From positions 253,520 to 285,521 of the forward strand of contig PLBK01000021.1 of NCBI GenBank assembly GCA_003134505.1: a stretch of DNA of 32,002 bases. Direction: 5' to 3'. The first letter of the stretch is position 1, and every line of letters starts with the position of its first letter. This document shows positions 21,647 to 29,977 of the stretch, piece by piece. The translations under genes were made by a program, and so were the position numbers. Origin of the DNA: Actinomycetota bacterium. GTDB lineage: Bacteria > Actinomycetota > Thermoleophilia > Gaiellales > Gaiellaceae. The notes under the pieces were generated by a model. The model was not told the DNA's origin and made no database searches. It was given only the letters and a program-made list of their open reading frames with translations.

Positions 21647-22801
21647 CTAGTACTTGTAGTTCGGGATCGTCGTTACGGCGAAGTACTTGTCGAGCTTGAA
21701 CGCCTTCGCGTCCCGCCGCGGCTTCGTCACGTTCGCGGCCTTGTTCACCCCGACGACGAACTCGTTCGTGAGGATGTCGCTCGTCTTGAAGTGGTGCTTG
21801 GTCTGCTTCAGCTTGTAGATGATGTCCAGGTACTGCTGCCAGGCGACGATGTCGGCCCACCCCCACAGACCCTTGACCTTCTGGTAGCTCGACGCCTGCT
21901 CGGCCATCGCCTCCATGGCGCCCTGCGGTGAGAGCAGCGACTGGAGTGCCGGTCGCGAGTCGTACGTGATCTGGGCCGCGGCCCGCATGTTCGCGAGCGC
22001 GAACTCGTTGCCCATCACGACGCCCATCAGGAACCGCTTGTAGACGTCCCGCTTGTGAGGATCCTTGAGGTCGCTCGTCCGGACGGCGTAGGAGTTCGAC
22101 GGTGTGTTTGAGAAGTCGGAGCCGCGCAGGTATTTGAGCGGGATGTGCTGACCGATGAGGAGGCCGCGCTCGCCTTCCCAGCAGAGCGCAGCATCGCACT
22201 GGCCGAGCGCCGTCGCCTGGGGCCACAGCTCGCCGAAGGTGAGGTACTTGACTGTCTTCGGGTCGACTCCCTGCGCGTAGAGGAGCGGGTTTGTGACCAC
22301 GTAGTCGACCTCGTTGTGGAGGCCGATCGTCTTGTGCCCGAGCTGGCTCACTTTCGTGATCTTGGATTTCAGTGGAAGCGCGAAGCCGAAGACCTGTTGG
22401 GTGCACGACTGCCAGATCGACTTCACCGGGACGCCCTGGTCGATCGAGTACGTGATGATCGGGGGCGCGGGCCAGCCGAGGTCGGCCTGGTGCTGCGAGA
22501 TGCCGAGCGTTGCGTTCGTGCCGCCGGTGCCGGGGAGCATCGGCACTTCGAGGCCGAGATTCTTGAAGTACCCGAGCTGGTTCGCGACGACGATGTCGTA
22601 GAAGCTCATCGTCTCCAGGGTCGCGAGCGGTGACAGGAACGTCACCTTGTCGAGACCCTTGCCGAGTGCCGGTTCTGCGCCGAGCACACCGAGCCCGCCG
22701 AGGGCGGTGAGCCCGAGGCCGACGCCGGCCGTGCGCCTGAGCAGCTCGCCGCGGCTGAAACAGTTTCCGTCGAGCCGCTCGACGGGGGCTTGCTCGTCCA
22801 T
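21647..22801 (-). CDS. ABC transporter substrate-binding protein (NMT1/SsuA-like)
   Basis: 384 aa from ATG 22801, with AGGAAAGGGG upstream. The N-terminus (RGELLRRTAGVGLGLTALGGLGVLG) is a signal with a weak twin-arginine look. The mature part shows FYDIVVANQLGYFKNLGLEVPML, ATLGISQHQADLGWP, IDQGVPVKSIWQS, SQLGHKTIGL and a C-terminal TSDILTNEF. This is the periplasmic-binding fold of the NMT1/THI5/SsuA group, whose members bind nitrate, sulfonates, taurine or thiamine precursors. The ligand is not identifiable here. It is the last gene of an ATPase-permease-binding protein operon, 17 bp after the permease stop. Confidence 0.9.
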   Translation of the reverse strand: MDEQAPVERLDGNCFSRGELLRRTAGVGLGLTALGGLGVLGAEPALGKGLDKVTFLSPLATLETMSFYDIVVANQLGYFKNLGLEVPMLPGTGGTNATLGISQHQADLGWPAPPIITYSIDQGVPVKSIWQSCTQQVFGFALPLKSKITKVSQLGHKTIGLHNEVDYVVTNPLLYAQGVDPKTVKYLTFGELWPQATALGQCDAALCWEGERGLLIGQHIPLKYLRGSDFSNTPSNSYAVRTSDLKDPHKRDVYKRFLMGVVMGNEFALANMRAAAQITYDSRPALQSLLSPQGAMEAMAEQASSYQKVKGLWGWADIVAWQQYLDIIYKLKQTKHHFKTSDILTNEFVVGVNKAANVTKPRRDAKAFKLDKYFAVTTIPNYKY

Positions 22802-22818
22802 CTGTTCCCCTTTCCTTC

Positions 22819-23697
22819 CTAGGTTTCCCAGCTCGCCCAGCGCTTGCCGATCGAATAGAAGAGCAGCCAGAGGCAAATGCCGAGCGACGAGATGATGACC
22901 ATGGTCGCACCCACCTCGGGCATGTGAATCTGCGCCGCGAAGAAGATGAGCTGGTGCCCGAGACCGCCCTGGTCGCTCGGGGAGACCATCTCGCCCGCGA
23001 TCGCAGTCAGCAGCCCGAAGATCGAGCCGACCATGTAGCCGACGATGATCATCGGCAGCGCCAGCGGGAAGCGGACCTTCCGGAAGATCTGGAACGTGCT
23101 CGCTCCGTAGGAGCGCGCGAGCGCGATCTTGGCTAGATCCGTCCGCCGGAAGCCGGTCGCCGCGTTGATCAGCACCATCGGGCCCGAGGCGAGCGCAACC
23201 GCCACGACGATCGCCCAGATGCTGAATCCCTCGACGATGCTGAGCCGCAACGCCGGTACGAGCGCCAGCATCGGCGTCGTGACCAGGATGATGATGTACG
23301 GCGTGATCACCTTCTCGACAAAGGGCTTCTGCGTGATCACTGCCGCCATGAAAAGCCCGATCGTCGACCCGATGGCGACACCGATCACGAACTCCTGCAT
23401 CGTCACCCAGAGGTGATGGCCGTAGTTCAGCTCGAAGTTCGTCCCGAGGGCCTTGACGACGCTGATCGGCCTCGGGATCACGTACTGCGGCTCGTTCGTC
23501 CAGCGCAGGATTCCCTCCGTGCCGAAGAAGACGCCGAGTGCGATCGCGATGATCGTCCCGATCTCGATTGCGGTTTTCGCCGTCCTGATCGACGTGAGCG
23601 CGGTCCAGTCGATCAGCCCGTGATCGCGATGTGTCGCAGCCTCGCCGAAGGTCGGAATCTCGTCGCGCAACTCTCTCGGCACCTCCGCCACGCTCAC
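22819..23697 (-). CDS. ABC transporter permease (SsuC/TauC-like)
   Basis: 292 aa. GTG 23697 overlaps the ATPase stop by 4 bp (GTGA). It has six or so hydrophobic segments, for example TAIEIGTIIAIALGVFFG, FVIGVAIGSTIGLFMAAV and LPMIIVGYMVGSIFGLLTAI. The EAA-type loop that docks the ATPase is probably ALARSYGASTFQIFRKVRFPLALP (the typical EAxxxxGAsxxqifxkV pattern). It forms the membrane channel of the importer with its neighbours. Confidence 0.9.
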   Translation of the reverse strand: MSVAEVPRELRDEIPTFGEAATHRDHGLIDWTALTSIRTAKTAIEIGTIIAIALGVFFGTEGILRWTNEPQYVIPRPISVVKALGTNFELNYGHHLWVTMQEFVIGVAIGSTIGLFMAAVITQKPFVEKVITPYIIILVTTPMLALVPALRLSIVEGFSIWAIVVAVALASGPMVLINAATGFRRTDLAKIALARSYGASTFQIFRKVRFPLALPMIIVGYMVGSIFGLLTAIAGEMVSPSDQGGLGHQLIFFAAQIHMPEVGATMVIISSLGICLWLLFYSIGKRWASWET

Positions 23698-24485
23698 TCC
23701 ACCTCCACGGTTTGTCGGGCGCCCGTTTCGACCGCGCGCTTGATCTCCTGAATCAGCTCGATGAACTCAGGCTGGAACGTCATCTCGATCGTCCGCGGAC
23801 GAGGGAAGTCGATGTCGAAGATCCGGGCCAACCGGCCGGGACGCGGCGTCATCACGACCACGCGGTCGCCGAGGAAGATCGCCTCGCTGATGTTGTGGGT
23901 GACGAAGACGATCGTCTTCTGCGTCTCGCCCCAGAGGCGGAGCAGGAGCAGGTTCATCTCGTCACGTGTGAAGGCGTCAAGCGCGCCGAACGGCTCGTCC
24001 ATCAGCAGCACCTCAGGGTCCTGGGCGAGCGCGCGAACGATTGAGGCCCGCTGCTGCATCCCGCCCGAGAGTTCTCGCGGAGCAGACTTCTCGAACCCCG
24101 CCAACCCCGTCTCCTCGAGCAACGAGTTGATCCGCCGCCAATCGATCGGACGGTGCCTGATCTCGAACGGAAACACGATGTTCTGCACGAGGTTGCGCCA
24201 GGGAAGCAGGTTCGCCTCCTGGAAGACCATGCCGACGGCGTCCGGCCGGGGCCCGACGACAGGGGTTCCGTCGAGGAAGATCTCCCCGCTTGTCAGCTCG
24301 TGCAGGCCCGACATCGCCCACAGGAGCGTCGTTTTCCCGCAACCGCTCGGACCGAGGATCGTCACGAGCTCACCCGGGGCAACGTCGAAGGAGAGATCGT
24401 CGAGGGCGAGGACAGGCCCGGTCTTCCCCTGGTAGGTCTTGGTCGCGTTCCGGATGCTGATCTTGACGTCCGGTGTTGTGCTCAG
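23694..24485 (-). CDS. ABC transporter ATP-binding protein (SsuB/TauB-like; start uncertain)
   Basis: About 263 aa. The full nucleotide-binding domain is present: the N-terminal SIRNATKTYQG and LDDLSFDVAPGEL, Walker A GPSGCGKTT, Q-loop VGMVFQEANLLPW, signature ELSGGMQQR, Walker B LLMDEPFGALD and H-loop VFVTHN. No ATG, GTG or TTG precedes the domain start in frame; the first GTG (24365) would cut away the first beta strands. CTG 24485, after GGGAGAGAGG, is the best candidate. It hydrolyses ATP to drive the importer formed with the two downstream genes. Confidence 0.88.
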   Translation of the reverse strand: MSTTPDVKISIRNATKTYQGKTGPVLALDDLSFDVAPGELVTILGPSGCGKTTLLWAMSGLHELTSGEIFLDGTPVVGPRPDAVGMVFQEANLLPWRNLVQNIVFPFEIRHRPIDWRRINSLLEETGLAGFEKSAPRELSGGMQQRASIVRALAQDPEVLLMDEPFGALDAFTRDEMNLLLLRLWGETQKTIVFVTHNISEAIFLGDRVVVMTPRPGRLARIFDIDFPRPRTIEMTFQPEFIELIQEIKRAVETGARQTVEVE

Positions 24486-24607
24486 ACTCCCTCTCTCCCG
24501 CGGCCTGCCTTGGCGTTTTGGCAGGCGTACCCTAACCTTTCCCGGTCGTGGCGTGCGGGTCGCCGGGACCGGTTCAGATTCGCGTCCGGACGGTCGATAT
24601 CGAACTC

Positions 24608-25831
24608 ATGAGAGTCGTGCTCCTGGCGACGCCGTGGACCGACGAGTTCGAGCGGCAGGTGACGGACGAGATCCTGTCGAGCGGTCGGCACGAGATCGTC
24701 GGCCGCCTCGATCGATTCTCGGAGGAGACGCCCGCCTGGCTCGCGTCGCAGTCGCCGGACGTGCTGCTCAGGCTGGACGGATTCGAGCACGCCGACCGAC
24801 CGCTGCTCGACGCCGCGCCGTACTGCGTGATCACCTGTCACTTCGGAGATCTGCGGGAGTATCGGGGCGGGCCGCCCGGCTTCTGGGAGCTGATGAACGG
24901 CGAGAGCGGCATCGGGATCACCGTCCAGCGGCTGACAGAGGACCCCGATGCCGGAGAGCCGATCGTCGTGGAGCGGCTGGCGATCAGCCGCCTCGACACG
25001 ATCCGGTCGCTCACGCATCGGTTGCGCGAGGCTTGCCCCCCGCTGATCGTCGCCACGCTCGACCGTCTCGACGATCCCGCGTTCGAGAGCGCGCCGCTCG
25101 ACGCCTACGGGCCGCTCTATCCGGTTCCCGGCCTCCGGCAACGGCTCCAGCTGGCGCTGAAGCTCGCCGGCCGGATCGCGCTGGCGCGGGCGTCGGGGCT
25201 CGGGCAGCTGTTCGTCCGGCCGCTCCGCGCGCGCATCGACATCGGCTACGTCTACCACTTCGATCTCCGCGGCCCCGTCCCCGAATTCCGGGCCGACGCA
25301 AGGGTGGAGATGCAGCGCGCAGAACGGGCCGACCTGGAGGAGGCCGCGCTCCTAGCCGACCCTCCCGACCCCTCGCTGCTCGACAAGTTCCTCGCCCGTC
25401 TCGACGCCGGCATGGTCTGCTTCGTCGCCAAGATCGACGGACGGGTCGTCGCCTACAACTGGGCGATGCTCCGGTCGGGAGAGGACGACGGCGACACGAT
25501 CGAGCTCGGCCCCGGGGAGATCTACACGACGGACGGCTTCACCGCGGCCGCCTACCGGGGCCGCAAGATCCACACCGAGACCCTCGCCTACATGCTGCGC
25601 GCTGCGCAGGCCGAGGGGTATCTCGACGCCTACACGCTGGCGAGCGTGTTCAAACGCCGGGCGCGAAAGACCCATCACCGGCTCGGCTGGCGGCTCTCGG
25701 GGCGCCTGCTCCTGATCCGGACGCAGGACATCGTGCACGTCCGCGCTCGCGGCCCCTTCCGGGTGATCGCGTGGGCCGGGTCGCCGCGCCCGCTGCTCAG
25801 GCGCCGCTCTCCGCACGCAGCAGGGGCTTGA
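24608..25831 (+). CDS. Formyltransferase-GNAT fusion protein
   Basis: 407 aa from ATG 24608 (the frame is open to 24548). Residues 1-170 have the formyltransferase N-domain fold: MRVVLLATPWTDEFERQV, then PDVLLRLDGF, CHFGDLREYRGGPPGFWELMNGE, GIGITVQRLTEDPDAGE. In this family N-formyl-THF donates the formyl group. The usual catalytic Asn-His-Asp set is only partly visible: H in CHFGD and D in DPDAGE, with Cys where Asn is common. Residues about 225-385 read as a GNAT acyltransferase (MVCFVAKIDGRVVAYNWAML, YTTDGFTAAAYRGRKIHTE, LASVFKRRARKTHHRLGW). The combination suggests a sugar or amino-group modifying enzyme, as in N-formyl/acyl sugar synthesis. The substrate is unknown. Its 3' end overlaps the convergent ligase gene by 35 bp. 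Confidence 0.75.
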   Translation: MRVVLLATPWTDEFERQVTDEILSSGRHEIVGRLDRFSEETPAWLASQSPDVLLRLDGFEHADRPLLDAAPYCVITCHFGDLREYRGGPPGFWELMNGESGIGITVQRLTEDPDAGEPIVVERLAISRLDTIRSLTHRLREACPPLIVATLDRLDDPAFESAPLDAYGPLYPVPGLRQRLQLALKLAGRIALARASGLGQLFVRPLRARIDIGYVYHFDLRGPVPEFRADARVEMQRAERADLEEAALLADPPDPSLLDKFLARLDAGMVCFVAKIDGRVVAYNWAMLRSGEDDGDTIELGPGEIYTTDGFTAAAYRGRKIHTETLAYMLRAAQAEGYLDAYTLASVFKRRARKTHHRLGWRLSGRLLLIRTQDIVHVRARGPFRVIAWAGSPRPLLRRRSPHAAGA

Positions 25832-27296
25832 GGACCTTTCCGCCCGGGTTGCGCGGAAGCTCCTCGACGAAGACGATCTCGGCCGGCACCTTGAAGCCCG
25901 CGAGCCGCTCGCGGGCGAACGCCTGCAGCTCGCGCTCGCCGACCGGCTCGGAGACGGCCACGAAGGCACGCGGAACCTCGCCGTAGACGTCGTGGGGAAC
26001 GCCGACGACCGCCGCCTCGACCACGAGCGGATGCTCGCAGAGCGCTGTCTCGACCTCGATCGACGGGATCTTCTCGCCGCCGCGGTTGATCACGTCCTTG
26101 ATGCGGTCGAGCACCGTCACGAACCCGTCCTCGTCGATCGTCCCCAGGTCGCCGCTCCGCAGCCACCCGTCCAGGAACGATCGCTCGTTCGCCTCCACGT
26201 CGCCGTCGTAGCCGGCGATGACCGTCGCGCCGCGGAACAGGATCTCCCCGTCGGGGCCGAGCCCGACGTCGTCGACCGGCACCGCTACGCCGGCGGCGTC
26301 GCCGGGGCGCTCGTCGATCCAGCCCGGCGGCGTCAGGACGGCAGGCGAGCTCGTCTCCGTCATCCCGTAGCTGATGCGGAAGTCGACGCCCGGCGCGAGC
26401 TCGCGCACCCGCTCGACGAGACCGCGGGTGACCGGCGAGCCGCCGCTGACGGCGACGCGGAGCCCTCGAGCGCGGCGGGATGCCGCCGCGCCGGTCGTCA
26501 GTGCATAGATCGTGGGCGCAGCGTGGAACAGCGTCGCTTTTCCCTCGCCGAGCAGCTCGACGAGCTCTTCCGGGTGGAAGCGGGGCATGAGCGTGACCGT
26601 GCCGCCGAGGGCCAGTACGGGAAGGCACTGCGCGTTCAGCCCGGTCGCATTGAACATCGGCGCGGCGACGACCGTCGTCGTGCGCGGCTCGAGCTCGAGA
26701 CAGCGGATGTAGGTCTCGGCGACGCTGACGAGGTTGAGGTGCGACTGGAGCGCGCGTTTCGACGAACCCGTCGTCCCTGAGGTGAACATGAGCAGCGCGG
26801 GATCGGCGGCCGTGAGCGGCACCGGCTCGAATCGTCCCAGGAGCCCATCGATCCCGGACAGCAGGTGCGGTACCTGCTGCGGATCGACCTTCTCGAGCCA
26901 TTCGGGCTGCGAGACGACGACGAGCGGCGCGCACGCGGCGAGCTGCTTCGCAAGCTCCGGAAGCGTGTACTTCGTGTTCAGCGTCACCGCGACTGCGCCG
27001 GCGCGCCAGCAGGCGATGACGCCCACGAGGAGGTCGATCGAGTTCGCCATCAGGAACGCGACGCGCGTGCCCGGCGCGGCGCCGCGCGCCTGGAGGCCGC
27101 CGGCCACACGCTCAGCCTCCTCCCAGAGCTCGCCGTACGTAAGCGCCGGGCCGCCCGGCTCGGCGACCGCCGGTGCGCCGGGATCGGCTGCGACGGATCG
27201 CTCGATCAGCCCCACGACCGTCGCCGGCTGGTCGGGGTAGACGCGGAGGCCGCGGCGCTCGACGGTCGCGGTGGCTGCGTCCGGCCAAAGGCTCAC
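25797..27296 (-). CDS. Acyl-CoA synthetase/AMP-dependent ligase (ANL superfamily)
   Basis: 499 aa; start at 27296 (MSLWPDAATAT). Motifs in order: LMFTSGTTGSSKRALQSH (ATP phosphate loop), SGGSPVTRGL, SYGMTETSS, WLRSGDLG, DRIKDVINRGGEKI (hinge) and PRNPGGKVLK with the catalytic lysine near the C-terminus. These enzymes activate a carboxylic acid as an acyl-adenylate and transfer it to CoA. The acid is probably a fatty or aromatic acid, and the motifs do not decide. It is divergent from the first L,D-carboxypeptidase gene, with 35 bp between their starts. Confidence 0.92.
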   Translation of the reverse strand: MSLWPDAATATVERRGLRVYPDQPATVVGLIERSVAADPGAPAVAEPGGPALTYGELWEEAERVAGGLQARGAAPGTRVAFLMANSIDLLVGVIACWRAGAVAVTLNTKYTLPELAKQLAACAPLVVVSQPEWLEKVDPQQVPHLLSGIDGLLGRFEPVPLTAADPALLMFTSGTTGSSKRALQSHLNLVSVAETYIRCLELEPRTTTVVAAPMFNATGLNAQCLPVLALGGTVTLMPRFHPEELVELLGEGKATLFHAAPTIYALTTGAAASRRARGLRVAVSGGSPVTRGLVERVRELAPGVDFRISYGMTETSSPAVLTPPGWIDERPGDAAGVAVPVDDVGLGPDGEILFRGATVIAGYDGDVEANERSFLDGWLRSGDLGTIDEDGFVTVLDRIKDVINRGGEKIPSIEVETALCEHPLVVEAAVVGVPHDVYGEVPRAFVAVSEPVGERELQAFARERLAGFKVPAEIVFVEELPRNPGGKVLKPLLRAESGA

Positions 27297-27331
27297 GCCG
27301 GGTTTCTACCGCACGAGTAGGCTGCGGCGTC

Positions 27332-28279
27332 GTGAGCGGGAAGCGGAAAGGGCGGCCTCTCCGGCCGGGCGCACTGATTGCTGTCCCCACCCCCGGATCG
27401 CCCTTGATCGACCAGTCGTATCTGAAGAGCGGCGTCGCGTGGCTCGAGGCGCAGGGCTTCCGCGTCCGGTTGACGGCGCATGCGAACGTCGGCAAGAGCT
27501 TCAAGGCCGGCCCGCCGGAGCTGCGAGCGCAGGACCTCCACGAAGCGTTTGCCGACCCGGAGGTCGACGCCGTCGTTCCGCTCGCCGGCGGCCAGTCCGG
27601 GGCGCAGGTGCTGCCCTACCTCGACTACGAGCTGATCGCGGCGAACCCGAAGCCGTTCGTCGCGTACAGCGAGCTGACCGTCCTCCATGCCGCCTTCGGC
27701 AAGGCGGGCCTCGTCAGCTTCTACGGGCCGATGGCGTCGGCGCTCGGTGTGCTCCCCGAATCGACGCGGGAGTCGTGGCTGCGAGCCGTGACGACCGCCG
27801 CGCCACTCGGGATCGTGGATCCGGACGGGCCGCCCGCCAAGACGGTCGTGCCCGGGGTCGCAGAGGGAGACCTGGTCGGCGGCACGCTTTCCCTCGTGGA
27901 CACGCTGCTCGGCACGCCGTTCGAGATCGACACCCGCGGAAAGATCCTCCTGCTCGAGGACGTAAACGAGGAGCCGGCGAGAGTGGACCGGTTCCTGACG
28001 CACCTGCGCAACGCCGGGAAACTGCAGCAGTGCGCGGGGATCTGGCTCGGTGACTTCAAACGCTGCGTGCCGCGGGACAAGTGGCCGGTCTGGGGAGGGG
28101 CGAGCCTGACCGTCGAGGAGCTGATCGACGAGCTGATCGTGCCGCTCGGCATTCCGGCGATCCATGGATTGCCGGTCGGGCATAGCCGTGAAGTGGTCAC
28201 CGTTCCCCTCGGCGTGCGCGCCCGGCTCGATGCGGGAGCGGGACGGATCGAGCTGCTGGAAGCTGCACTCGTCGAGTGA
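27332..28279 (+). CDS. L,D-carboxypeptidase (peptidase family S66), copy 1
   Basis: 315 aa from GTG 27332. It has the S66 layout: N-terminal LRPGALIAVPTPGSP, LHEAFADPEVDAVVPLAGGQSG, and the triad S113 (FVAYSELTVL), E209 (LLLEDVNEEP) and H284 (LPVGHSREVV), with spacing as in bacterial LdcA. The family removes the terminal D-alanine from muropeptide tetrapeptides in murein recycling; the MccF branch instead cleaves microcin C-like nucleotide peptides. The residue after Ser is Glu here, whereas the second copy and most members have Asp. No signal peptide, so it is cytoplasmic. The adjacent copy (28344-29333) is clearly a paralogue. Confidence 0.92.
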   Translation: MSGKRKGRPLRPGALIAVPTPGSPLIDQSYLKSGVAWLEAQGFRVRLTAHANVGKSFKAGPPELRAQDLHEAFADPEVDAVVPLAGGQSGAQVLPYLDYELIAANPKPFVAYSELTVLHAAFGKAGLVSFYGPMASALGVLPESTRESWLRAVTTAAPLGIVDPDGPPAKTVVPGVAEGDLVGGTLSLVDTLLGTPFEIDTRGKILLLEDVNEEPARVDRFLTHLRNAGKLQQCAGIWLGDFKRCVPRDKWPVWGGASLTVEELIDELIVPLGIPAIHGLPVGHSREVVTVPLGVRARLDAGAGRIELLEAALVE

Positions 28280-28343
28280 CCCTCGATCGGGGGATAGGCG
28301 ACGGCGGCGCGATCCGTCAGAACGTGAAGGAGTGCAATCGAGC

Positions 28344-29333
28344 GTGCAAACGCGGCCTCTCTCTGCGCACGCGGCCCTGGGCGCGGGCCGCCTGCGGCCG
28401 CGACCGCTGCCGCCGGGTGGGACGATCGCAGTTGTCTCGCCGGCGTCGCCGGTCGTCGTCCGACAGCCGCTTGCCAGCGCCCAGCGCTGGCTGGCGGAGC
28501 TCGGCTACGGCGTCCGCTTCTCGGCCCACTTCAACTGGCGACGGGGCTACACGGCCGGGACTCCGGAGGAGCGGGCGCACGATCTCGAGGCGGCATTTGC
28601 CGATCCGGACGTCGACGCCGTGCTGTGTCTCTGCGGCGGCCACGGCGCCGCGCAGCTGCTCCGTCATCTCGACTACGACCTGATCGCGGAGAATCCGAAG
28701 CCGTTCGTCGGCTTCAGCGACATCACGGTGCTGCACGCCGCGATCGGCCGTGAGAGCGGCCTCGTGACGTTCTGGGGGCCGATGTTCGCCCAGCTTGGCA
28801 CGGCGGCCGACGCCACGCGTCAAGGCATGGTTAGCGCGCTCACGAAGATCGGTCCGCTCGGGCCCGTCGCTCCGTCCGAGCCGTCGGCGCGCACGCTCGT
28901 GGACGGCGTCGCGGAGGGCGAGCTCGTAGGCGGCACGCTCTCGCTCCTCTCCTCGCTGCTCGGGACTCCCTGGGAGCCCGACACCGCGGGCAAGGTCCTA
29001 CTGATCGAGGACGTGGGCGAGGAGCCCTGCCGGGTCGACCGTTTCCTCACACACCTCCTGAATGCCGGGAAGCTCGACGAGTGCGCCGGTATCTGCCTGT
29101 CCGAGTTCACGAACTGCACGCAACGGACGGTCCACACCCGGTGGGCAGGAGACAGTCTGACGCTCGACGAGGTCTTCGCGCAGGCGATCGAGCCGCTCGG
29201 CATCCCGGCGATCTACGGTCACCCGCTCGGTCACGGCCCGCGGCTGGCGACGGTGCCGCTCGGCGTCCGCGCCCGCCTCGACGCCGGCAAGGGCCGGCTC
29301 AGTCTCGTCGAAGGGGCGCTCGAGGAGGTCTGA
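28344..29333 (+). CDS. L,D-carboxypeptidase (peptidase family S66), copy 2
   Basis: 329 aa. GTG 28344 is preceded by AAGGAG 11 nt away. It is a paralogue of the preceding gene, with matching blocks PPGGTIAVVSPASPV, LEAAFADPDVDAVLCLCGG and the triad S125 (FVGFSDITVL), E222 (LLIEDVGEEP) and H297 (HPLGHGPRLATVPLG). Here the Ser-Asp pair is canonical. It is cytoplasmic, as no signal peptide is seen. Tandem copies suggest duplication followed by specialisation, for example one for muropeptides and one for a self-immunity or MccF-like substrate. This is inference. Sixty-four bases separate the two genes, so they are probably co-transcribed. Confidence 0.92.
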   Translation: MQTRPLSAHAALGAGRLRPRPLPPGGTIAVVSPASPVVVRQPLASAQRWLAELGYGVRFSAHFNWRRGYTAGTPEERAHDLEAAFADPDVDAVLCLCGGHGAAQLLRHLDYDLIAENPKPFVGFSDITVLHAAIGRESGLVTFWGPMFAQLGTAADATRQGMVSALTKIGPLGPVAPSEPSARTLVDGVAEGELVGGTLSLLSSLLGTPWEPDTAGKVLLIEDVGEEPCRVDRFLTHLLNAGKLDECAGICLSEFTNCTQRTVHTRWAGDSLTLDEVFAQAIEPLGIPAIYGHPLGHGPRLATVPLGVRARLDAGKGRLSLVEGALEEV

Positions 29334-29424
29334 GCCTGACGAAAGCCGTGCTCCCATTCCCGCATCGGCTGGCACGCGAGTAGCAGCGGCGTCCTCGGGC
29401 CGGGGCGGCCGGGATTCTTTGATC

Positions 29425-29455
29425 GATACGTCGCGGCTGCGTCGCGACCGGTATC
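29425..29455. terminator. Bidirectional hairpin between convergent genes
   Basis: GATAC-GTCGCG (29425-29435) pairs with CGCGAC (29443-29448) and GTATC (29451-29455), with a 2-nt bulge and a 7-nt loop. It lies between the stop of the second L,D-carboxypeptidase and the stop of the minus-strand HARE-type gene, so it could terminate both. Its arms do not contain the TTTG core of the tRNA-Thr element palindromes. Confidence 0.5.
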
Positions 29456-29462
29456 TTGCGTT

Positions 29463-29825
29463 TCAGTCGCGTTGGGAGTCGATTGTCGGTCTCCGAACCG
29501 CCTCGTAGAGGCCGTAGCGCACGCGACAGAATCGCTGATTACGTCCGCTGGTGTGGGTTGATAAGGCTTCGTTCACCGACGAGAGCGGGACGGGCGCGCC
29601 GATCAGCTCCTCGACCGCGGCGTGGACGTCCCGTACCCGCAACGGCCCGCCAGCTCGCTGGAGGACGTTTGTGACTGCGTCAAGCACGGAGCCCTGCCGA
29701 TGGCGAAGGGCAGGCCCGGCGGCCCGTGGAGCCGTTTCGCTCCTAGCGAGCTCCTCGTGTAACCGCAGCAAACTTGGGAGCTCAACCTGGAGTCGAGGGT
29801 TCAAGAGTGCTCCGCTTAGTTCCAC
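29463..29825 (-). CDS. HARE-type helix-turn-helix protein
   Basis: 120 aa. GTG 29825 is the likely start; no strong ribosome binding site precedes it. Residues about 45-110 match the HARE-HTH pattern: GSVLDAVTNVLQRAGGPLRVRDVHAAVEELIG, then PLSSVNEALSTHTSG, RFCRVRYGLYE. This domain is a winged-helix variant found in chromatin and restriction-related proteins and is thought to recognise DNA or its modifications. The N-terminal 40 residues (LNPRLQVELPSLLRLHEELARSE) are helical and unrecognised. The gene is the leftmost of the minus-strand accessory genes. It lacks the palindromic promoter box shared by two of its neighbours. Confidence 0.75.
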   Translation of the reverse strand: MELSGALLNPRLQVELPSLLRLHEELARSETAPRAAGPALRHRQGSVLDAVTNVLQRAGGPLRVRDVHAAVEELIGAPVPLSSVNEALSTHTSGRNQRFCRVRYGLYEAVRRPTIDSQRD

Positions 29826-29977
29826 TCTTCCGGCTCGCTACAGACCACGCTTCGCTGTGGGGGCTAATTGCCTCCACGCCCCCGGAGCCAGGAGAGTTGC
29901 GGTTGCGGCCGACGCCGGCTGCGCCGCCATCGGCGGCGAGTTGGCGACCGGAACGTCACGCGACTCTCAGCGTTCTC

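Noticed and set aside
29425..29455. Hairpin with GTCGCG/CGCGAC as a sixth copy of the element palindrome
   Set aside because: It lacks the TTTGnnGG core and lies outside the element. A terminator for the convergent genes explains it better.
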